From Amaricoccus macauensis_A (GTDB taxonomy: Bacteria > Pseudomonadota > Alphaproteobacteria > Rhodobacterales > Rhodobacteraceae): 64,000 bases of DNA. Positions within the stretch are counted from its first letter, which is position 1; each line of letters opens with the position of its first letter. Location of the stretch: the NCBI RefSeq assembly GCF_049800915.1, contig NZ_JBNAFY010000008.1, forward strand, positions 1-64,000, in the 5' to 3' direction. Below the pieces are notes generated by a model, which saw only the letters and a list, made by a program, of their open reading frames with translations, was not told the origin of the DNA and made no database searches. This document shows positions 50,484 to 59,228 of the stretch, one piece after another. The position numbers were made by a program, and so were the translations under genes.

Positions 50484-50652
50484 TGTGGATTTACCACAGA
50501 AAGTCCACATGATTCGACCCGATTGCCACCAGAGATGCGCATAACTGCACAAAAAAGCAAACCGCGAGCTTGTATGGTGCGTATTTTGTGGGCTTTCAGG
50601 GCAATTAGCTCGTGATGTGTGCGTTTTTTGTGGATGCCCGTGGATTTTCCAC
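50484..50652. promoter_or_regulatory. Candidate operators of the DeoR-family regulator
   Basis: The 286-base divergent region contains TGTGGATTTACCACA (50484-50498, arms TGTGG/CCACA) and GTGGATTTTCCAC (50640-50652, arms GTGGA/TCCAC). Both have the form GTGG-A/T-rich-CCAC and lie near the two start codons. An additional TTTGTGG occurs at 50585-50591 as TTTTGTGGG. Their binding protein is inferred from position. Confidence 0.6.
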
Positions 50653-50699
50653 ACAGGCTCGTTTGCAGTTGCGAAGTTGAAGACCTGAGGTGGGCTCGA

Positions 50700-51494
50700 A
50701 TGACAGAATTGGGCGATGCGCTGCGTTTCGCAGGTGAAACGGCCGATGGCGCGGGCCGCATTGCCCTGAAACACTTCAGGGGCAAGCTCAGCGTCGAACA
50801 CAAGGGAGACGACAGCCCGGTGACAATCGCGGACCGGGCGATCGAAGCCTTCATGCGCGAGCAGATCGCTCTCCGCTTCCCCGATCACGGGATTCTCGGA
50901 GAGGAAGAGGCGCCGGTGCACCTTGACCGGGACCGGGTGTGGGTGGTCGATCCGATCGATGGCACCAAGAGTTTCGTGACCGGCCATCCGCTTTTCGGCG
51001 GGCTCATGGCTTTGCTCGAAGAGGGGGTGCCACGGCTTGGACAGATCGACATGCCGGCGCTTGGCGAACGCTGGTCGGGGATCGCCGGCGAAGCAACGAC
51101 CTTCAACGGCGCCGCCTGCACCACGAGCGGCTGTACCGATCCCGCACGGGCCTATGCCTACACGACCGATCCCACGCATTTCACCGGTCTCGACAGGAGG
51201 GTGTTCGAACTGTTGTGCCGCTCCGTGCGCCTGCTGCGTTTCGGGGGTGACTGCTACAACTATGCGCTGCTGGCCTCGGGTCATTGCGACCTGGTGATCG
51301 AGAAGGGCCTTGAGCCCTACGACTTCCTGCCGCTCGTGCAGGTGATCCGCGGCGCGGGCGGCGTGATCACCGACTGGGAAGGCAAGGATCTGCGCGTCGG
51401 CTCCAAGGGCGACGTGATCGCCGCAGCCACGCCCGAACTGCACAAAGCAATGCTTGACCGAATGAACGATATCCGCGCCGGGCAGGCCGCCTGA
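50700..51494 (+). CDS. Inositol-monophosphatase-family phosphatase (HisN-like)
   Basis: A 264-residue Mg-dependent phosphatase. Metal-binding motifs are GILGEEEAP, VWVVDPIDGTKSFVTG and LEPYDFLPLVQVIRGAGG. The last is the form found in histidinol-phosphatase (HisN) relatives, although the true substrate is unknown. ATG 50700 begins the conserved N-terminus. The TGA overlaps or abuts the next gene's longer frame. The setting (DeoR regulator, ABC importer, kinase-like proteins) points to a phosphorylated small molecule other than histidinol phosphate. Confidence 0.88.
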   Translation: MTELGDALRFAGETADGAGRIALKHFRGKLSVEHKGDDSPVTIADRAIEAFMREQIALRFPDHGILGEEEAPVHLDRDRVWVVDPIDGTKSFVTGHPLFGGLMALLEEGVPRLGQIDMPALGERWSGIAGEATTFNGAACTTSGCTDPARAYAYTTDPTHFTGLDRRVFELLCRSVRLLRFGGDCYNYALLASGHCDLVIEKGLEPYDFLPLVQVIRGAGGVITDWEGKDLRVGSKGDVIAAATPELHKAMLDRMNDIRAGQAA

Positions 51495-51547
51495 TGCCTC
51501 GCCGCGATGCAAGCCTTGAACCGAACATGGACATGGAGAGAAACAGA

Positions 51548-53122
51548 ATGGACAGACGCCGATTCCTCCGCAACAGCGCGATGGCGGGTGCCGCCCTCGG
51601 GGCACCGATCATAAACCCCGACTTCTTCTTCAGTTCGGCCCGAGCGCAGGAGTCGCGGCCGCTGGTTTTCCTTTCCGCCGAGAACATCACCGGGAACTGG
51701 GACCCGACCGCACACACCACGCTCTCTCAGACGAACATCGAGGGTTTCGTGATGGGCTTCCTTACCCGCGCCCCGATGCGACCCGAAAACCCCGACGAGG
51801 TGGTTTACGAGCTTGCCACCGAGATCAACGAACTCGACGCGCACCGGCTCGAGATCAAGCTCCGCGAAGGCGTGACCTTCCACGACGGCAAGCCCTTCAC
51901 CGCCGAAGATGTGAAAGCGACTTTTGAATACGGCGCCCAACTCGACCGACCGAAGCAAGTCTATCCTGGGCCCACTGATACGTTCGAGGTTACCACGCCT
52001 GATGACTACACGGTCATTGTTGATACCTCGAAGGGCGGCTACGGCGCCTCACTCTTCATCTTCCTCGCCTCCTACCTGCCGATGCTCTCGGCGACGGATA
52101 TCGCCGACGGCCCCAACGGCGTGCTCTCCCAGCGGCTCAACGGCACCGGGCCGTTCCGCTTCGTCGAGCAGCGTGGCAATGACACGGTTATGGAAGCCTT
52201 CGATGGCTATTTCCGCGGTGCGCCCACCGTTTCGGGCGTGACCTTCTCCTTTGTCGGCGATGCGACAACCCGCATGCTTTCGCTCATGAACGGCCAAGCC
52301 GACGTGATTGAACGTCTCGAGCCCGAACAGGTCGAGACCCTGGAGCAGGAAGACGACATCAAGATTTCCCGGCTCGTCTCCGTGGAGAACAAGTATCTCT
52401 GGTTCCGTTGCTCGAAGCCGCCCTTCGATGACTGGCGCGTGCGCAAGGCGGCTTGCCATGCCATCGACCGCGAGCTGATCATGGAAATCCTGGGTTCAGC
52501 CGGGGAGGCTTCATCCAACTACATCTCGCCGATCAAGTTCGGCTACATCGATCTGGAGAATTATCCGGAATACGATCCCGAGGAATGCCAGCGGCTTCTG
52601 GCCGAAGCGGGCTATCCCGGCGGCGAGGGGCTACCCGAGCTCGAATACATCACCTCGACCGGCTTCTACCCCAAGACCAAGGAATACGGCGAGGTCATCA
52701 CCGCGCTCATGCAGGAGCAGGGCTTCCCGGTCACCCTCAATGTTATGGAAGTCGCGGCCTGGAACGAGCGTCTCTATGACCGTCCGGGTGGTGGCCCCGG
52801 CCACATGGTCGATTGCGGATGGTCTACCGGCTCACCGGAGCCCGATCTGGTCCTGCGCACCCATTTCCACTCCACGTCGAAGCGGATCTGCGGCATCGAG
52901 GACCCGGAAATCGATGCAGCTCTTGATGCGGAGCGCGATGCCCCCTCGCTCGATGCCCGCCGCGAAAGCCTCCAGACCAACCTGATGCCGCTGCTGGCGG
53001 ACAAGACCCCGGCGCTCAGCCTCTTCACCTCGGTGCTGATCCACGGGATGCGCGCGGATGTGGAAGGGCTTTTCATCTACCCCGATGGCATGTCCGACGC
53101 CTCCGAGACGACGGTGAGCTGA
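51548..53122 (+). CDS. ABC transporter substrate-binding protein, peptide/nickel type (family 5)
   Basis: A 524-residue periplasmic protein with a twin-arginine signal (MDRRRFLRNSAMAGAALGAP). The mature part has the SBP_bac_5 layout: REGVTFHDGKPFTAEDVKAT, RLNGTGPFRFVEQ, FDDWRVRKAACHAIDRELIM and GYPGGEGLPELEY. ATG 51548 is preferred over in-frame starts at 51494 and 51527 because GGAGAG lies about nine bases upstream. It is followed by an intercistronic hairpin and two permeases. Such binding proteins take up oligopeptides, opines, glycosides or nickel; the ligand is unknown. Confidence 0.93.
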   Translation: MDRRRFLRNSAMAGAALGAPIINPDFFFSSARAQESRPLVFLSAENITGNWDPTAHTTLSQTNIEGFVMGFLTRAPMRPENPDEVVYELATEINELDAHRLEIKLREGVTFHDGKPFTAEDVKATFEYGAQLDRPKQVYPGPTDTFEVTTPDDYTVIVDTSKGGYGASLFIFLASYLPMLSATDIADGPNGVLSQRLNGTGPFRFVEQRGNDTVMEAFDGYFRGAPTVSGVTFSFVGDATTRMLSLMNGQADVIERLEPEQVETLEQEDDIKISRLVSVENKYLWFRCSKPPFDDWRVRKAACHAIDRELIMEILGSAGEASSNYISPIKFGYIDLENYPEYDPEECQRLLAEAGYPGGEGLPELEYITSTGFYPKTKEYGEVITALMQEQGFPVTLNVMEVAAWNERLYDRPGGGPGHMVDCGWSTGSPEPDLVLRTHFHSTSKRICGIEDPEIDAALDAERDAPSLDARRESLQTNLMPLLADKTPALSLFTSVLIHGMRADVEGLFIYPDGMSDASETTVS

Positions 53123-53144
53123 CCCCCCCGTAGAAGTCGCCGTC

Positions 53145-53181
53145 GAAGCCCCCAGCACCCCTCCTCAGTGCCGGGGGCTTC
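53145..53181 (+). terminator. Intercistronic hairpin after the binding-protein gene
   Basis: GAAGCCCCC and GGGGGCTTC form a perfect 9-bp stem (53145-53153 and 53173-53181) with inner GCA/TGC pairing. It sits 23 bases after the stop, inside an ABC operon, without a T-run. Such hairpins usually protect the binding-protein mRNA and attenuate the downstream permeases. Confidence 0.75.
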
Positions 53182-53219
53182 ACATCCAATCGCAACACCA
53201 CGATCCCGGAGCTGCGCTG

Positions 53220-54200
53220 ATGTTTATTCTGAGGTTTCTCGCGCGAAGGCTGCTGCAGGGGGCCCTTATTGTCTTTCTGGTCTCGGCCCTGATCTTCACG
53301 CTTCTGCGTGTTGTCCCCGGTGATCCCGTCCGGCTCATGGCAGGCGGTATGGCGCCCGAGGCGCTGATCGAACAGATCGCCACCGACATGGGCCTGCGTG
53401 ACCCGATCTATGTCCAGTTTGCCCGCTACATGGCAGGCGTTGTTCAGGGCGATCTCGGGCAGTCCTTCGTGCGGCCCGCCAATGGTGCGGCAGTGGGGGG
53501 CGCGAGCTTCGACGACACGACCCGCGGCGAACGCGCCGAGGTGCTCGATCTGATTGCAGACACCGCGCCGATGACGCTTCAGCTTGCCCTGTTGGCCATG
53601 GTTTTCGCGCTGATGATTGCGGTGCCGATCGGAGTCTGGGGGGGCTTGAGGCCGGGGCAATGGCCCGACCGGATGGCGCTCTATCTTTCGTCGCTCTTCG
53701 TGAGCCTGCCGAACTTCTGGCTCGGTATCGTGCTGGCCCTGTTCCTTTCGGTGAAGCTCCAGCTTCTGCCTGCCATCGGCTACAACGGGTTCGCCTACAC
53801 AATCCTGCCCGCGCTGGTCCTGGCGGTGGAGATCGCACCCTTCATCATCCGCACGCTCACGGTTTCCGTCGCGGGCGTCATGAGCCAGAACTTCATCGAT
53901 ATCGCACGCCTGCGGGGCCTGTCGCGCAACCAGATCATCTTCCGCCACGCGCTCAAGAATTCCTCCGTGCCGCTTCTCAATCTCCTCGGCGTGCAATTCT
54001 CCATGCTGCTGGGTGGTGTCTTGGTGATCGAGTTCATCTTCGACTACCCGGGCCTTGGCCTGCTCACCATCAACGCCGTGATGCAGCGTGACTTCCCGCT
54101 GATCCAGGGGATTGCCATCGTCACCGCGGCCGTCTTCGTCCTCATCAACATCCTCGTGGATCTCGCAGCCACGGCGATCGACCCGAGATTGGAGTACTGA
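53220..54200 (+). CDS. ABC transporter permease, DppB type
   Basis: A 326-residue inner-membrane protein with about six helices (LLQGALIVFLVSALIFTLLR first). The cytoplasmic EAA loop is DIARLRGLSRNQIIFRHALK. The N-terminus FILRFLARRLLQG and GDPVRLMAGG are typical of the first permease of dipeptide/oligopeptide transporters. It overlaps the next permease by one base (TGATG). Confidence 0.94.
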   Translation: MFILRFLARRLLQGALIVFLVSALIFTLLRVVPGDPVRLMAGGMAPEALIEQIATDMGLRDPIYVQFARYMAGVVQGDLGQSFVRPANGAAVGGASFDDTTRGERAEVLDLIADTAPMTLQLALLAMVFALMIAVPIGVWGGLRPGQWPDRMALYLSSLFVSLPNFWLGIVLALFLSVKLQLLPAIGYNGFAYTILPALVLAVEIAPFIIRTLTVSVAGVMSQNFIDIARLRGLSRNQIIFRHALKNSSVPLLNLLGVQFSMLLGGVLVIEFIFDYPGLGLLTINAVMQRDFPLIQGIAIVTAAVFVLINILVDLAATAIDPRLEY

Positions 54201-55111
54201 TGAGCAGCATCGACATGGCTCCCGTCGCCCCGGATCAGCCGCGCGAACGCAGCGTCTCGTCCCGGATCTGGCAAGCCGCCTTCGCCTCCATCGAGTTCAG
54301 GATCGGCCTCGTCGTCTTCTCCCTGCTCGTGCTTGCCGCTCTGCTTTACCCCGAACTGAGCGGCATCGACCCGACGAAGATGAACATTCGCGCCAAGCTC
54401 ACCCCACCGCTCTTCATGGGTGAGGACTGGAGCTGGGCGCATCCTCTGGGCACCGATCAGCTGGGCCGCGACATGCTCGCGCGCTCTCTGGTGGGGCTGC
54501 GCTATTCCCTGCTGATCGGCATCTCCACGACAGTGCTGATGCTGCTTGTGGGCGCGATGGTGGGCCTCTTTTCGGGCTACTTCGGCGGCCGGACGGATAC
54601 CGTGCTCATGCGCCTGACCGATGCGCAGCTCTCGATCCCGATGATCATCCTCGCAATCACCATCCTTGGCGTCTCACGCCCAACCATTCCCTCGATCATC
54701 ATCGTGCTCGGTCTCGCGGGCTGGCCGGTCTATGCCCGAGTCATGCGCTCCACGGTGATGTCCGAGCGGAAGAAGGAATACGTGCGCGGCGCGACCGTGC
54801 TGGGCGCGACTGATTTCCGGATCATGTTCACACTTTTGCTGCCGCTCGTCCTGCCACCGATCGCCTTCGTTGCCGTGCTCGACATCGCGCGGATGATGAT
54901 CTTCGAGAGCGTGCTGGGTTTTCTGGGCCTTGGCGTCCAGCCGCCGACGCCCACATTCGGCAACGTCATCGCGGATGGCCGGAAATACCTGATGAACGCC
55001 TGGTGGATCGCCACGATGCCCGGTGTGTTCCTCGTCCTCACGCTTACCTCCATCAACCTCATGGGCGCCTCGCTCGAGCGAGCCCGCAATGCGATCTACG
55101 GAGGTGCATGA
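54200..55111 (+). CDS. ABC transporter permease, DppC type
   Basis: A 303-residue inner-membrane permease. Near residue 70 HPLGTDQLGRDMLARSLVG is the DppC/OppC signature, and the EAA loop is YVRGATVLGATDFRIMFTLL. Translation is coupled to the upstream permease by an overlap, and the ATPase starts one base after its stop. Together with 53220-54200 it forms the membrane channel. Confidence 0.95.
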   Translation: MSSIDMAPVAPDQPRERSVSSRIWQAAFASIEFRIGLVVFSLLVLAALLYPELSGIDPTKMNIRAKLTPPLFMGEDWSWAHPLGTDQLGRDMLARSLVGLRYSLLIGISTTVLMLLVGAMVGLFSGYFGGRTDTVLMRLTDAQLSIPMIILAITILGVSRPTIPSIIIVLGLAGWPVYARVMRSTVMSERKKEYVRGATVLGATDFRIMFTLLLPLVLPPIAFVAVLDIARMMIFESVLGFLGLGVQPPTPTFGNVIADGRKYLMNAWWIATMPGVFLVLTLTSINLMGASLERARNAIYGGA

Positions 55112-55112
55112 C

Positions 55113-56999
55113 ATGGCTTTCGATACCTCAACACAAGCCACAGCCGACGGCACGACCGACGCGCCGCTTCTGAGCGTCCGCAACCTCTCGGTGAGCGTGG
55201 AAAGCGACGGGGCAAGCCGCAAGATCCTCAACGGCATCTCCTTCGATCTCGCGCCGCGCTCGATCCTTTCGGTGATCGGCGAAAGCGGCTCGGGCAAGAC
55301 GGTTCTGGCGCGGGCGCTTGCAAGCTGGCTCTCCCCACCGCTTGGCATCACCGGCGGCGAGATCCTCTTCCGCGGCCGCGATCTCGTGACCGACACTGCC
55401 TATGCGCAGGCGCTTGCCGGTCGCGACATCGCCTATGTGGGCGGCAACCCTGCCGGCGCGCTCGATCCGACAATGACGGTAGGCGCGCAACTGGTCGAGA
55501 AACTGCGTGCCGTGCGGCCCGGCATCTCGGTGGCGGATGCACGTGCCAAGGCGATCCGCCTGCTGGAAGCGGTTCGCATACCCTCGGCCGACCGGCGCTT
55601 CCATGAATATCCTTTCCAGTATTCGGGGGGCATGATGCAGCGCGCGATGATCGTCGATGCGCTGATTTCGGACCCAGCCCTTCTGATCGCCGACAACATC
55701 ACCCAACCCCTCGACGTGACGGTGGCGGCCCAGATCCTGAAGCTGATGCGTGAGCTCAATGCCGAGTTCTCCACCGCGATCCTGTTCATCTGCTCCTCGC
55801 TCCCCGTGGCCTGTGATGCCTCCGACGAGGTGATGGTGCTGCATGACGGACAGGTGGTAGAGCGCCAGACACCGCAGGCGCTGGTGCGGAATCCGGAGCA
55901 TGCCTACACGCGCGGACTTATCTCCGAGCTGCCGACACTTTGGCAGGACGGGGGCAGGGGCCAGATGGCTGCGCAGCCGCTGGCGGTGCGTCCCATCATG
56001 TCGGTGCGCGGAATTGCCAAGGCCTATGAGGTCCGCAACCGCGGCAGCGCCGGAAAATCTCTGGTGCAGGCTGTGCGCAACGTCGAGTTCGATGTCTTCC
56101 CGGGCGACAATTTCGGCGTCGTCGGGGAATCGGGCTGCGGAAAATCCTCGCTCATGCGGCTCCTGACGGGGCTCGAACGCCCTGACAGCGGCACGATCCT
56201 GTTCGAAGGCGAGAATATCGGCAATGCGCGCCCCGGACGCCTGCGCGAACTGCGTCGCAAATTCCAGCTCGTGCTGCAGGACCCTTACGGCTGCCTCCCG
56301 CCGCAATCCTCGATCGGTGCCATTCTCGAGGAGCCGCTCAAGATCCACCGGATCGGCAATGCCGCCGAGCGCAGGGATCGCGCCCGTGCCGTGATGTCGG
56401 AAGTGGGGCTCCCCGACAGCCTCTACCTGTCGCTCACCACCGGGCTTTCCGCTGGTCAGCGCCAGCGGTTGAATGTCGCCCGTGCAATGATCCTCGAGCC
56501 GCGCCTCCTCATCATGGACGAGACGCTCTCCGCGCTCGACCAGACCGAACAGGGCAAGCTTCTCGACCTCTTCGAGCGGCTCCAGGCCCAGCACGGCTTC
56601 ACCTACATCTTCATTTCCCATGACCTTACCATGGTCCGTCAGGTCTGCTCGCGCATCGCGGTGATGTATCTGGGAGAGACCGTCGAGGTGGCCCCGAACG
56701 AGCGGCTGTTCTTCGATCCCGGCCACCCCTACAGCCGAGCGTTGCTCTCGGCCGCGCCGACGCTTGAAGAGCGCCGCTACAGCCCCGAGGACTGTCTGAT
56801 GGAGGGCGAACCGCCGAGCCCCATCGACCTGCCCACGGGCTGCGCCTTTGCCAGCCGCTGTCCCCATGCCTTCGACCGCTGCCGGGTCGAGAACCCGACA
56901 CTCACCGCCCGCGGCAACCATGCGCTCGCCGCCTGCTTTCTCAATTCCGAACCACGTTCGCCATTGGGTGCCGCACCCACGGAGCCTGACCATGTCTGA
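55113..56999 (+). CDS. Fused double ABC ATPase (DppD-DppF type)
   Basis: A 628-residue protein containing two nucleotide-binding domains. First: Walker A SVIGESGSGKTVLARAL; a divergent signature (YSGGMMQRAMIV) and Walker B LLIADNITQPLD, where the catalytic Glu after the Walker B Asp is replaced by Asn. Second: Walker A GVVGESGCGKSSLMRLLTG, signature LSAGQRQRLNVARAM and Walker B LLIMDETLSALD. The C-terminal oligopeptide-type cysteine tail is GCAFASRCPHAFDRC. GGAGG precedes the ATG. The last bases overlap the hydrolase start. The altered first site may be non-hydrolytic. Confidence 0.93.
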   Translation: MAFDTSTQATADGTTDAPLLSVRNLSVSVESDGASRKILNGISFDLAPRSILSVIGESGSGKTVLARALASWLSPPLGITGGEILFRGRDLVTDTAYAQALAGRDIAYVGGNPAGALDPTMTVGAQLVEKLRAVRPGISVADARAKAIRLLEAVRIPSADRRFHEYPFQYSGGMMQRAMIVDALISDPALLIADNITQPLDVTVAAQILKLMRELNAEFSTAILFICSSLPVACDASDEVMVLHDGQVVERQTPQALVRNPEHAYTRGLISELPTLWQDGGRGQMAAQPLAVRPIMSVRGIAKAYEVRNRGSAGKSLVQAVRNVEFDVFPGDNFGVVGESGCGKSSLMRLLTGLERPDSGTILFEGENIGNARPGRLRELRRKFQLVLQDPYGCLPPQSSIGAILEEPLKIHRIGNAAERRDRARAVMSEVGLPDSLYLSLTTGLSAGQRQRLNVARAMILEPRLLIMDETLSALDQTEQGKLLDLFERLQAQHGFTYIFISHDLTMVRQVCSRIAVMYLGETVEVAPNERLFFDPGHPYSRALLSAAPTLEERRYSPEDCLMEGEPPSPIDLPTGCAFASRCPHAFDRCRVENPTLTARGNHALAACFLNSEPRSPLGAAPTEPDHV

Positions 57000-58278
57000 A
57001 ACCCTGAGCCTCACCCGCATCGACGCCGATCTTCTCAACAGCCTGATGGAGACGGTCTCCACATTCGGTGCCACCGGCGATGGTGGCGTGGACAGGCCGG
57101 CCCTGACCGATGCCCACCAGGCGGCTCGCGACTGGTTCCGTTCGGTGCTCGAGGCACTCGGCTACACGGTGCTGGTGGACGAAATCGGCAATCTCTTTGG
57201 CCGGATCGATCTCGCTGGCCCGGATGCGCCGCTCGTGATGATCGGCTCCCACCTCGACAGCCAGCCGAAAGGCGGCCGGTTCGACGGCGCCTATGGCGTC
57301 ATTGCCGCCCTCGCGGCCATCGAGACCTGGCGCCGCGAGGCTGCCGAGACTGGCATTCCACCCAGCTGCAACTACGTGATCGCCGACTGGATGAACGAGG
57401 AAGGCGCGCGGTTCCAGCCGAGCCTTCTGGGCTCCTCGGTCTTCGCAGGGCAGGTCGATCTCGACTGGGCGCTGGCGCGTTGCGACCGCGACGGGTTGAG
57501 CGTCGAGGAGGAACTCATACGCACCGGCTACAAGGGAACCGATCCGGCACCCCGGCCAGATGTCTACCTCGAGATCCATATCGAGGGCGACGACAAGATG
57601 GAGACGGCGGGCGCCCGGATCGCGCCATTCTGTCGCCATTGGGGCGCGCTCAAGGTTCGTATCGAGGTGACGGGCGAGCAGAACCACACCGGCCCCACCC
57701 CGATGGAAGACCGGAAGGATGCCGTATTGGGGGCTGCCTACATCATCGCGGAGGTGAAGCGCCTGGCGGATATTGCGGAGGACACGATCTTCACCTCTGT
57801 CGCGCGCGTCGATATCTCACCCAACTCTCCGAACATTGTCCCCGGCAAGGCGGTCCTCTTCTGCGAATTGCGCGCGCCCGAACCCGCCATGCTCGAATGG
57901 TCGGAGGAAAGCCTGCGCGCAGCACTTCCGGACCTTGCAGCCCAGGCCAGCGTAGAGGCGGAAATCGTCTCGGTGGATCGTCGTCCGGCCGGCAAGTTCG
58001 ATGCGCGCCTCGTGCGCCTCACCGAGCGCATTGCCGATGATTTTCAGCTTCCCCGCATGCAGCTCGACACGATCGGTGGCCACGACGCTGTCGCGGTCAA
58101 CGCCATCCTTCCCGCGATCGTCGTGGCCGTGCCTTCTGTCGGCGGCGTGATCCACCGCAATGACGAATACACAAGCCCCGAGGATCTTGCCGCGGGCGGC
58201 GACGTGCTTGTCGACATGATCCGCCGCATCGATGCCGCGAAGGGCGATCTCGACCGCGCGGCCGGAGCCAACTCATGA
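56992..58278 (+). CDS. M20-family amidohydrolase (HyuC/AllC-like)
   Basis: A 428-residue zinc- or manganese-dependent hydrolase of the N-carbamoyl-amino-acid amidohydrolase/allantoate amidohydrolase family. Metal-binding stretches are VMIGSHLDSQPKGGRFDGAY, ADWMNEEGARFQPSLLGSSV and LEIHIEG; the C-terminal GGHDAVAVNAILPAIVVAVP contains the conserved His-Asp. The dimerisation domain (EVTGEQNHTGPTPMEDRKDA) is normal. It would split a carbamoyl, ureido or acyl-amide group from an imported amino compound. The start overlaps the ATPase end by eight bases and the stop overlaps the next gene. Confidence 0.92.
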   Translation: MSETLSLTRIDADLLNSLMETVSTFGATGDGGVDRPALTDAHQAARDWFRSVLEALGYTVLVDEIGNLFGRIDLAGPDAPLVMIGSHLDSQPKGGRFDGAYGVIAALAAIETWRREAAETGIPPSCNYVIADWMNEEGARFQPSLLGSSVFAGQVDLDWALARCDRDGLSVEEELIRTGYKGTDPAPRPDVYLEIHIEGDDKMETAGARIAPFCRHWGALKVRIEVTGEQNHTGPTPMEDRKDAVLGAAYIIAEVKRLADIAEDTIFTSVARVDISPNSPNIVPGKAVLFCELRAPEPAMLEWSEESLRAALPDLAAQASVEAEIVSVDRRPAGKFDARLVRLTERIADDFQLPRMQLDTIGGHDAVAVNAILPAIVVAVPSVGGVIHRNDEYTSPEDLAAGGDVLVDMIRRIDAAKGDLDRAAGANS

Positions 58279-59228
58279 GCGCGGCTCTCGTCACCGAAGC
58301 GCAGTTCGGCGAAGCCATCGTGGCCGCAGGATTGCCCGCCAATGCCCCCGCAAGCCCCGGCCCGGCGCCCTTGGCGTCACCGAGCTACAAGGCCCTCGAA
58401 AGCCACGCACGGTTCGTTGCAGGCCCCGAGGCGCGCGTCTTTCTCAAGGTCATGCACCCCGAAATGCGCCCGGGCTTCGACCTCAAGGCAGCCATGCAAC
58501 TGGCAACCCGAGCAGGAGACGCCGGTATCGGCCCGAAGGTCTTCTGGTCGGATGCGGCTGCGGGCGCCATCGCCATGGAGGCGTTCGAGGCGGATGCGGG
58601 CTGGTGCACCGCCAATCAATACACGCTACAGGACCCGGATTTCCTCGCAGCGGCCATGGGCACGATCCGCGCGCTACATGATACAGGTCCTCTTGCGTCC
58701 CGCTTCGATCCCTTCGCGCAGATTGATGCGCTCATCGCGGAGCTGCGGCAGTTCGGTGCGGGTCTTCCAGACGATATCGCGTGGCTTCGCCGCCTGATCG
58801 CCGAGGCTGAACCCCTGCTCGAGACTGCGGATCTCGCGCCCTGCCGCAACGATGGTTCGGCCTCGAACCTTCTGAAAGGTCCCGCAGGGGAGGTGCGCCT
58901 GATCGACTATGACCGGGCCGGGATGAACGACCCGCTTTATGACGTGGGCGCGCTTCTGGCCGAAACCACGGATTTCGAGCGGGACATGCGCGCCGGCTAC
59001 ACCGCCTATGCAGGCAGTTTCGATGAGCAGGGCTTCGCGCGCGCTCGCATCTGGTCCTTCGTCGATGACATGCTCCACGCTCTCTGGTCGCGCCACAACG
59101 CCCAGACCTCCGTGCGTGGTGCGGTCGAATGGATCAAATATGGCGAATGGCGCCTCATGCGGCTGAGGATGGCGCTGAACGATCGGGGCTTCGAGGAACG
59201 GATCCGACTGGCGAGGGGCACGGCATGA
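58275..59228 (+). CDS. Choline-kinase/APH-like protein, first copy
   Basis: A 317-residue protein-kinase-like-fold phosphotransferase. The catalytic region PCRNDGSASNLLKG and LIDYDRAGMNDPLYDVGALL match the Brenner loop and metal-binding Asp of choline/ethanolamine and aminoglycoside kinases, but the loop's His is replaced by Arg (RND instead of HND). The N-terminal nucleotide-binding part is less conserved (ARVFLKVMHPEMRPGFD). It is coupled by overlap to the hydrolase before and to the second copy after. It may be an active kinase with altered loop or a regulatory partner of the second copy. Confidence 0.75.
   Translation: MSAALVTEAQFGEAIVAAGLPANAPASPGPAPLASPSYKALESHARFVAGPEARVFLKVMHPEMRPGFDLKAAMQLATRAGDAGIGPKVFWSDAAAGAIAMEAFEADAGWCTANQYTLQDPDFLAAAMGTIRALHDTGPLASRFDPFAQIDALIAELRQFGAGLPDDIAWLRRLIAEAEPLLETADLAPCRNDGSASNLLKGPAGEVRLIDYDRAGMNDPLYDVGALLAETTDFERDMRAGYTAYAGSFDEQGFARARIWSFVDDMLHALWSRHNAQTSVRGAVEWIKYGEWRLMRLRMALNDRGFEERIRLARGTA

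Noticed and set aside
50700..51494. Naming the phosphatase hisN
   Set aside because: It has the motif form of that group, but the operon is not a histidine pathway, so a functional name is not supported.
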